Assembly: GCA_002325645.1 (NCBI GenBank) | Contig: DCSN01000045.1 | Coordinates: 1 to 11,835 of the forward strand | DNA from: Pseudanabaena sp. UBA1465 | GTDB taxonomy: Bacteria > Cyanobacteriota > Cyanobacteriia > Pseudanabaenales > Pseudanabaenaceae | Direction of reading: 5' to 3' | DNA: 11,835 nucleotides | Shown here: piece after piece, positions 7,179 through 11,835 of the stretch | Numbering within the stretch: the stretch's first letter is position 1 | Layout: each line of letters starts with the position of its first letter | Notes under the pieces: model-generated | The model's database searches: none | What the model was told of the DNA's origin: nothing | Seen by the model: only the letters and a program-made list of their open reading frames with translations | Position numbers and translations under genes: made by a program

Positions 7179-7222
7179 AGACAAAGAGAATTACGGGGCG
7201 ATCGCGATAAAATTTAAAAAGG

Positions 7223-7257
7223 TAAGGATAGGTGGCGCGATGCGCCACCTATCCTTA
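7223..7257. repeat. 16-bp perfect hairpin upstream of ktrB
   Basis: TAAGGATAGGTGGCGC (7223-7238) pairs exactly with GCGCCACCTATCCTTA (7242-7257) across a three-base GAT loop. Flanking AAGGT (7219-7223) and ACCTT (7260-7264) can extend it with a bulge. It ends 27 bases before the ktrB GTG, so it would lie in the leader or at the promoter. It may be a dispersed palindrome or a control element. No U-run directly follows the stem. Confidence 0.7.
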
Positions 7258-7284
7258 TAACCTTTATAGTTTTTAAAAATAAAC

Positions 7285-8619
7285 GTGAACCCTGCTAGAA
7301 CAATCTGTATTGGCTTTTTGGCTGTCATATCCCTTGGCACATTTTTATTAATGATGCCCCTATCATCTAGTAGTGGTACATGGACAGATCCGATCACGGC
7401 TTTATTTACATCAACCTCCGCCGTATGTGTGACGGGCTTATCTGTGGTTGATGTTGGTAAATTCTATTCCTTCTGGGGACAACTGTTTTTAACATTGTTA
7501 GTCCAAATAGGAGGATTAGGCTATATGACCGCCACCTCTACGCTTCTGTTAATAATTGGGCGCAAATTTAGCCTCAGAGACAAAGTAACTTTGCAACAGT
7601 CCTTAGATACGCAAGGAATACGCGGCGGATTGCAATTGGTGAAGTCGATCATTGCGGTGACATTACTATTTGAATTAACGGGAATATTTGCTCTGATCCC
7701 CATCTTTAGCCAACAAATGAGCTTTGCCGATAGTATTTGGCAAGCAATTTTTCATAGCGTCAATGCCTTTAATAATGCTGGATTTAGCTTGTTTACCGAT
7801 AACTTGATGGGCTATGTCCACCAGCCCATGGTGAGCATCATTGTTGGCTTGCTGATTATTTTTGGAGGCATCGGCTATCAGGTGATTTTGGAAGGCTATC
7901 TCTGGCTACGGACAAAATTTTCGCGTAGTCGCGATTACATATCCTTTAGCCTGACCTTTTGCGTGGTCACAAGTACCACGATCACCTTGTTATTATTCGG
8001 GACAGTTGCCTTCTGGTTTACCGAATTTTATAATAATGACACCCTCGCTAAACTCTCATGGTTTGAGCAACTTGTAGCCGCATGGTTCCAGTCGGTCAGT
8101 ACGCGCACCGCAGGTTTTAACACCATTGACAATGGCAAAATGCTTGTAACGAGCCAATTTATCACGATCGCCTTGATGTTTATTGGTGCAAGCCCTGGCA
8201 GTACTGGCGGCGGTATCAAAACTACTACGGCTAGAATTTTGGCGAGTTGCACAGGTGCAGCTTTGCAGGGCAGAGATCAGGTTAATTTATATCGGTTGCA
8301 AGTCCCCAATGGACTAATTTTAAAAGCAGTGGGTGTGGCGGTTGGCTCCCTGTTTACGGTAATTTGTTCTACGGGTTTGCTGTCCATAACCGATCACAAG
8401 ATCGGCTTTATCAATATTCTATTTGAGGCAACCTCAGCCTTTGCAACAGTGGGCTTATCCACAGGAATCACCGCATCCCTATCCGATGCAGGTAGACTGG
8501 TGATCATTGCCACAATGTATATCGGACGGGTTGGCGTATTGCTGTTGATGGCAACAATTTTTACGGATACTAAACCGAGCTTGATTAAATACCCTCAAGA
8601 ATCGATGCTGGTTGGCTAG
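7285..8619 (+). CDS. ktrB: Ktr potassium uptake system, channel subunit KtrB (TrkH/NtpJ family)
   Basis: KtrB is the membrane pore of the Na+-dependent K+ uptake system that supports osmotic adaptation in cyanobacteria. The 444-residue product has four membrane-pore-membrane repeats, with filter glycines in VTGL (49-52), NAGF (164-167), TAGF (275-278) and TVGL (388-391). The intramembrane gating loop GASPGSTGGGIKTTT is at 301-315, and the conserved Arg415 lies in the last membrane helix. GTG 7285 is used because an in-frame TAG lies at 7267-7269, and a later Met would cut into the first membrane helix. The RCK partner ktrA follows 92 bp downstream, so they likely form an operon. KtrE, the third component known in Synechocystis, is not in the window; the glycosyltransferase near the end of the window does not look like it. 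No HIP1 site lies inside this gene. Confidence 0.95.
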   Translation: MNPARTICIGFLAVISLGTFLLMMPLSSSSGTWTDPITALFTSTSAVCVTGLSVVDVGKFYSFWGQLFLTLLVQIGGLGYMTATSTLLLIIGRKFSLRDKVTLQQSLDTQGIRGGLQLVKSIIAVTLLFELTGIFALIPIFSQQMSFADSIWQAIFHSVNAFNNAGFSLFTDNLMGYVHQPMVSIIVGLLIIFGGIGYQVILEGYLWLRTKFSRSRDYISFSLTFCVVTSTTITLLLFGTVAFWFTEFYNNDTLAKLSWFEQLVAAWFQSVSTRTAGFNTIDNGKMLVTSQFITIALMFIGASPGSTGGGIKTTTARILASCTGAALQGRDQVNLYRLQVPNGLILKAVGVAVGSLFTVICSTGLLSITDHKIGFINILFEATSAFATVGLSTGITASLSDAGRLVIIATMYIGRVGVLLLMATIFTDTKPSLIKYPQESMLVG

Positions 8620-8623
8620 ATTT

Positions 8624-8652
8624 TTTGTGGCACGGCTTTGTCCTGCCACAAA
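8624..8652. repeat. 9-bp hairpin between ktrB and ktrA
   Basis: TTTGTGGCA (8624-8632) and TGCCACAAA (8644-8652) are exact complements around an 11-base loop. A T6 run (8621-8626) overlaps the 5' side, and there is no T-run on the 3' side for plus-strand termination. It may stabilise mRNA or set subunit ratio between channel and RCK protein; this is inference. Confidence 0.55.
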
Positions 8653-8700
8653 CATTCGGTTCGTTGTCAGATCTTCTTAAGAAATGCAATTAAAAAATAC

Positions 8701-8704
8701 AGGA
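8701..8704 (+). promoter_or_regulatory. Ribosome binding site supporting the ktrA GTG start
   Basis: AGGA lies seven bases before GTG 8712, a good Shine-Dalgarno spacing. It supports this GTG as the ktrA start. Confidence 0.6.
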
Positions 8705-8711
8705 AATTTTT

Positions 8712-9488
8712 GTGGATATATCTTCTTTAAGCTTCTTTCGTAGCCTACGCCCAGAAAACAAACAATTTGCCGTAATTGGCTTAGGTCGTTTTGGTCGTGC
8801 CGTCTGCTTTACCCTCGATCGCTTAGGACATGAAGTATTGGCGGCAGATAACAATGAGCAACGGGTCAGCCAGCTCCGCGCCGAAAATCTTGCCGCCCAT
8901 TGTATCCAACTGGATTCCACCGATCCTTTAGCCTTAAAGGAATCGGGCATTCTCGAAATTGATACGGTAATTGTGGCGATCGGCAATTTCTTAGAAGAAA
9001 GTATCGTCACTACGCTGAATGTCAAGGAGGCAGGCGTTAAGCATGTCGTGGCAAAGGCTTCTTCGGAAGTGCATGGGACTTTGCTCAAAAAAGTGGGCGC
9101 AGATTTAGTGGTCTATCCCGAAGCAGAAATGGGCTGTGCCTTAGCGCGATCGCTGACTCAACGCGGCATTCTCGAACGTTTTGAGCTAGATCCCGACCAT
9201 AGTATTGTGGAAGTGATGGTTCCTGAAGAGTTTGATGGCAAAACAATTTTGGAACTGAAATTGCGTGGTCATTACGGAGTCAATGTAATTGCAGTAAGCG
9301 AGAATCAAAAATTTAAAATTAATCCTGATCCCAATCAAAAATTGATTAAAGGCTCAGCGATCGTGGTAATCGGTAGCAATAAAAATATTAATCGTCTGCC
9401 TATTTCCTGTGATTTATTTAATCCTGATGGCAGTTCTGTCACTACCCAACTACCGTTGCATCGCTCATCGGAAGTAAAACTCAAATAG
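8712..9488 (+). CDS. ktrA: Ktr potassium uptake system, regulatory RCK subunit KtrA
   Basis: KtrA forms the cytosolic ring that binds nucleotides and gates KtrB. The 258-residue product has an RCK_N Rossmann domain (about 18-135) with GLGRFG (23-28) after the first strand and Asp46 at the end of the second strand. An RCK_C domain follows (about 158-225), beginning near SIVEVMVPEEFDGKTI. The usual length is around 220-235 residues. The extra C-terminal stretch (about 228-258, Ser/Thr-rich, ending SSEVKLK) has no recognisable domain. GTG 8712 is supported by an AGGA seven bases upstream. The N-terminal LSFFRSLRPENKQFAVIGLG is typical of cyanobacterial KtrA proteins. Its position directly after ktrB supports joint function. 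Confidence 0.95.
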   Translation: MDISSLSFFRSLRPENKQFAVIGLGRFGRAVCFTLDRLGHEVLAADNNEQRVSQLRAENLAAHCIQLDSTDPLALKESGILEIDTVIVAIGNFLEESIVTTLNVKEAGVKHVVAKASSEVHGTLLKKVGADLVVYPEAEMGCALARSLTQRGILERFELDPDHSIVEVMVPEEFDGKTILELKLRGHYGVNVIAVSENQKFKINPDPNQKLIKGSAIVVIGSNKNINRLPISCDLFNPDGSSVTTQLPLHRSSEVKLK

Positions 9489-9489
9489 A

Positions 9490-9582
9490 TAGGACTTACG
9501 CAAAATGATTTGAAACCCGCACTGCATTCGTAAGGGCAATTCATGAATTGCCTTTACAATGCGTTGCTTTGCGTAAGTCCTA
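9490..9582. mobile_element. 93-bp MITE-like element with 15-bp terminal inverted repeats
   Basis: TAGGACTTACGCAAA (9490-9504) is exactly complementary to TTTGCGTAAGTCCTA (9568-9582). If the outermost TA on each side is read as a duplicated target, the inverted repeat is 13 bp and the insertion follows the TA rule of IS630/Tc1-type transposases. The interior folds too: GTAAGGGCAATTC and GAATTGCCTTTAC (9530-9542/9545-9557) form a stem with one G-T pair, extended by GCATT/AATGC. There is no room for a transposase, so it is non-autonomous. It starts two bases after the ktrA stop codon. Confidence 0.8.
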
Positions 9583-9626
9583 ATAGAATTATGGGACGGT
9601 GCAAAGCACCGCCCTATAATTCTATT
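9582..9626. repeat. Second long hairpin adjoining the MITE-like element
   Basis: Bases 9582-9602 pair with 9606-9626 around an AAA loop: 19 Watson-Crick pairs of 21, one G-T pair (9593/9615) and one A-C mismatch (9596/9612). It abuts or shares one base with the preceding element and ends 22 bases before the thyX ATG. It is probably another dispersed palindromic element; it could also terminate ktr transcription, though no T-run follows. Confidence 0.75.
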
Positions 9627-9648
9627 GTCAACCCCAAAACTAGGAACC

Positions 9649-10464
9649 ATGTTTCAACCCCAAGCCGAAGTTATTGCCGATAGTATTAATGCCACAGGCG
9701 ATCGCTTAACCACCTTTGTGCTGACTTACCACCGCATGATTCATTCGGAATTTATGACCCATCGTATGTTGAGCAAAAACAGCAGCAGCAGTCGCGCCAT
9801 TCCTGTGGAACGCATGATTAAACTAGTGGAAAGTCAAGAGGTTTATCCATTGCATTGGGGTAAAAACCAAAAGGGAATGTCTGCTCAAATGGAAGTCACC
9901 GCAGAGGAGGCACAGGCAGCATCGGCGATTTGGCAAGAGGCGAGAATGGATGCAATTCGTCATGCTAAGCAACTGATCGAAATTGGCATTCATAAACAGG
10001 TGGTAAATCGTCTTTTAGAGCCATTTTCCACAATTACAGTAATTTGTTCAGGCACGGAATATCAAAACTTTTTTGAGCAACGCTGCCATCCTGACGCTCA
10101 ACCTGAGATCCAAGCTTTAGCTAATAAAATGAAGGCTGCCTATGATGCTAGTCAACCCAAGCAACTAGCCGCAGGTGCATGGCATATGCCCTTAGTTAAT
10201 CAAGATGACCTGCATGAGATTAGTGATATAAATGAATTAATTAAGGTTGCGGTTGGTCGCTGTGCGCGAGTTAGCTATCTTAACCATGATGGTGTGCGAA
10301 ATCTCGCAGATGATGTAAAATTACACGATCGCCTCCTGACTTCAAAACCTGCTCACTTGTCACCCTTTGAGCATATTGCCTCGGCTTTATCTAATTCTGA
10401 AAAGAGAGCTAATTTTACGGGTTTCCAATCCTATCGTTTTGATGTAGAACGCAATCGCTTCTGA
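9649..10464 (+). CDS. thyX: ThyX-type flavin-dependent thymidylate synthase with permuted motif order
   Basis: ThyX makes dTMP from dUMP using FAD and methylenetetrahydrofolate. The 271-residue product has THRMLSKNSSSSR (37-49), matching the ThyX RHR-X7-S motif with Thr for the first Arg (Thr37-His38-Arg39...Ser47). The later helices are VNRLLEPFSTITVICSGTEYQNFFEQR (119-145) and DAQPEIQALANKM (149-161). The segment ARVSY...HLSPFEH (206-242), which in canonical ThyX lies near the N-terminus before RHR-X7-S, is here near the C-terminus. The motif order is therefore circularly permuted. From memory, phage-related proteins share this arrangement, so transfer from phage is possible. ATG 9649 is preferred. 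An in-frame TTG at 9625 falls within the arm of the upstream hairpin and would add eight residues lacking family similarity. AGGA at 9642-9645 is unusually close to the ATG. Palindromic elements flank the gene on both sides. Confidence 0.85.
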   Translation: MFQPQAEVIADSINATGDRLTTFVLTYHRMIHSEFMTHRMLSKNSSSSRAIPVERMIKLVESQEVYPLHWGKNQKGMSAQMEVTAEEAQAASAIWQEARMDAIRHAKQLIEIGIHKQVVNRLLEPFSTITVICSGTEYQNFFEQRCHPDAQPEIQALANKMKAAYDASQPKQLAAGAWHMPLVNQDDLHEISDINELIKVAVGRCARVSYLNHDGVRNLADDVKLHDRLLTSKPAHLSPFEHIASALSNSEKRANFTGFQSYRFDVERNRF

Positions 10465-10466
10465 GA

Positions 10467-10488
10467 ACAAGGGGCTTAAGCCCCTTGT
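10467..10488. repeat. 22-bp perfect palindrome after thyX
   Basis: The two halves ACAAGGGGCTT and AAGCCCCTTGT are exact complements, giving a 9-bp stem with a TTAA loop (or an 11-bp dyad). It begins two bases after the thyX stop codon (TGA 10462-10464). No U-run follows, so it is at best a weak terminator; it may be a dispersed palindrome or 3'-end stabiliser. Confidence 0.7.
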
Positions 10489-10525
10489 CTATGGCTTACT
10501 CAATCTAATAAATGCTGTCACTTTC

Positions 10526-11809
10526 ATGGCTCGCCCTAAAACCACTAAATCTCATCGTAAAGGATTTGCAAAGGGTAAATCTGCGATCCTGTTAAGTGCT
10601 TGCTTAATCGTTAAAAATGAGGAGCAACGCTTAGCGCAATGTTTAGAGAGTTTACGATCGCTTGTCGATGAGATTATTCTTGTTGATACAGGATCAAGCG
10701 ATCGCACCCTTGCCATTGCCGAGGAATATCAAGCAAAAATATTCCATTTTGAGTGGTGTGATGATTTTTCGCAGGCGCGGAACTATGCGATCGCACAGGC
10801 TAAGGGCAAATGGATTTTGGTGATTGATGCCGATGAATTGGTGGAACCAAAGGCGATCGCGGCTTTGCAAATGGTGATGCAGCGTGATGATTGCCTAGCC
10901 GTAAATATTTTGCGATCGGAAATTGGTGCAGCACAGGCTCCCTATTCCCTAGTTTTACGGCTATTTCGCCATCATCCCGCGATCGCCTTTACGGGCATCT
11001 ATCATGAATCCATCGATCAAAGTGTAGTAGCCTTGCAAGCCCAAGAACCGCATTGGCAAGTCGTGAATGTGGAGATTCCCGTTTTACTGCACTATGGCTA
11101 TACATCTAGCGAAATTCAACTTAAACATAAGTATGATTTCGCAAAACGATTGATGCATAAGCACTTACAAGTATTTCCCGATGATAGTTATATGCTCAAT
11201 AAATTGGGCGCTTTATACATTAGTTGTCCTGATATTCGCGATCGCTATCTAGGCATTGAGCTATTAAAAAAAGGATTAACGCTAATTGATCAGCAAATCG
11301 ATCAAATGGAACAGGATCAACTAGATCAACAAAACTTAATTCGCTGCGAGTTGTACTACCATTTGGGGCTTGCCTACCAAAAAAATGATGATCGGGAACT
11401 AGCTCAAAATGCCTATGAACAGGTAATTGCTTTAGATGTCCCCAATCTCGTTAAACTTTCCGCCTATCTCAATTTAGGGAATATTTATCAAGAACTCCAG
11501 CAACCCGACGCGATCGCCTATTTTGAAAAGGTGACTAAAATTGCTCCCAATTTTGCCCAAGGATATTTTAATTTAGGGATTGCTCTGAAAACATCAGGGC
11601 ATTTTACCGACGCGATCGCCGCTTATCAAAAAGCAATTACCCTCGATCCTAATTATGCCGATGCCCAGCAAAATTTAGGTGTTGTCCTCATGAAGGTTGG
11701 CTATTTTTCAGAAGCGATCGCTGCTTTTAGCAAAGCAATTCAACTCCATGAGCAACAACATAATTACGAAACTGCGGAAATATTGCGATCGGTCTTGCAA
11801 AGCCTATAG
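10526..11809 (+). CDS. Family 2 glycosyltransferase with C-terminal TPR repeats
   Basis: This 427-residue protein carries a GT-A fold family 2 glycosyltransferase domain (about 22-190) opening with SACLIVKNEEQRLAQCLESL. The nucleotide-binding motif is ILVDTGSSDRT, and the metal-binding DxD is Asp101-Ala-Asp103 in VIDADE. GIYHESI (157-163) matches the acceptor region of SunS-like/TPR glycosyltransferases. At least four TPR units follow (roughly 277-308, 311-342, 344-376 and 378-410), each with the pattern LGxxxxxxxxxxxAxxxxxxAIxLxP. No membrane segment or signal peptide is visible, so it is likely cytosolic; the first 18 residues are strongly basic (MARPKTTKSHRKGFAKGK). Its sugar and acceptor cannot be read from sequence; the TPRs suggest a protein or peptide partner. 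ATG 10526 is the first in-frame start near the domain; no clear Shine-Dalgarno is seen. It follows thyX by 61 bp with a palindrome between, and the two functions look unrelated. Confidence 0.85.
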   Translation: MARPKTTKSHRKGFAKGKSAILLSACLIVKNEEQRLAQCLESLRSLVDEIILVDTGSSDRTLAIAEEYQAKIFHFEWCDDFSQARNYAIAQAKGKWILVIDADELVEPKAIAALQMVMQRDDCLAVNILRSEIGAAQAPYSLVLRLFRHHPAIAFTGIYHESIDQSVVALQAQEPHWQVVNVEIPVLLHYGYTSSEIQLKHKYDFAKRLMHKHLQVFPDDSYMLNKLGALYISCPDIRDRYLGIELLKKGLTLIDQQIDQMEQDQLDQQNLIRCELYYHLGLAYQKNDDRELAQNAYEQVIALDVPNLVKLSAYLNLGNIYQELQQPDAIAYFEKVTKIAPNFAQGYFNLGIALKTSGHFTDAIAAYQKAITLDPNYADAQQNLGVVLMKVGYFSEAIAAFSKAIQLHEQQHNYETAEILRSVLQSL

Positions 11810-11835
11810 CTCAAACCGCTCTATAAAACCTATGT

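Larger units (their letters stand above)
130..11721. repeat. HIP1 octamer GCGATCGC dispersed across the window
   Basis: About thirty copies are counted by eye, from 130-137 to 11714-11721, mostly inside genes. Chance would give less than one. HIP1 abundance is a hallmark of many cyanobacterial genomes and is the main organism clue here. There is a gap without copies between 7206 and 9145. Confidence 0.9.

Noticed and set aside
7256..7270. TATAAC/TATAGT as ktrB -10 boxes
   Set aside because: No matching -35 sequence at proper spacing, because the hairpin occupies that place. Not strong enough to call.
8624..8652. Hairpin between ktrB and ktrA as a terminator
   Set aside because: The T-run is on the 5' side and none follows the stem, and ktrA must be co-expressed with ktrB.
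9625..9648. TTG start giving an eight-residue longer ThyX
   Set aside because: TTG lies in the arm of the upstream hairpin and the added residues have no family support. ATG 9649 is the simpler start, though its AGGA is very close.
10526..11809. Glycosyltransferase considered as KtrE
   Set aside because: The protein has a C-terminal TPR block and a SunS-like GT2 domain and is separated from ktrAB by thyX. I see no basis for assigning it to the Ktr system.

Overview
The window is chromosomal DNA of a cyanobacterium. The octamer GCGATCGC (HIP1, the cyanobacterial highly iterated palindrome) occurs about thirty times by eye in 11.8 kb. The genes also fit: a phytochrome with an Rcp-type response regulator, a cyanobacteriochrome-type GAF kinase, and KtrA/KtrB potassium transport. 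The moderate GC content and gene style suggest a filamentous or Pseudanabaena-like lineage, but the genus cannot be fixed from sequence alone. All genes are on the plus strand.

Region 1 (1-6768) is a cluster of phosphotransfer and light-sensing proteins. It opens with the 3' part of a multidomain response regulator (Hpt-REC-REC) whose reading frame is open to the left edge. A biliverdin-type phytochrome histidine kinase follows: its chromophore cysteine is at the N-terminus, and the Cph1-type GAF cysteine is replaced by Ile. Its stop codon overlaps the start of an Rcp-like single-domain response regulator. Next is a hybrid kinase (REC-GAF-PAS-HisKA-HATPase) whose GAF domain carries the canonical cyanobacteriochrome Cys-His plus a second Cys exactly 28 residues upstream. 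A stand-alone REC protein closes the group. Together they contain a full set of phosphorelay parts and two different bilin photoreceptors.

Region 2 (6812-7178) is hisI of histidine biosynthesis, with a factor-independent terminator that begins inside its last codons.

Region 3 (7285-9488) is ktrB-ktrA, a Na+-dependent K+ uptake channel and its NAD(H)/nucleotide-binding RCK subunit. Both have GTG starts.

Region 4 (9490-11809) starts with a 93-bp MITE-like element with 15-bp terminal inverted repeats, followed directly by a second long hairpin. Then comes a ThyX-type flavin-dependent thymidylate synthase whose conserved motifs are in circularly permuted order. A 22-bp perfect palindrome and a family 2 glycosyltransferase with C-terminal TPR repeats close the window.

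Most gaps hold inverted-repeat structures: two three-stem nested elements after the first gene and after the hybrid kinase, hairpins beside hisI, ktrB, ktrA and thyX, and a four-unit 12-bp tandem repeat between the rcp gene and the hybrid kinase. The strongest leads are the linked phytochrome/cyanobacteriochrome signalling cluster and the permuted ThyX.
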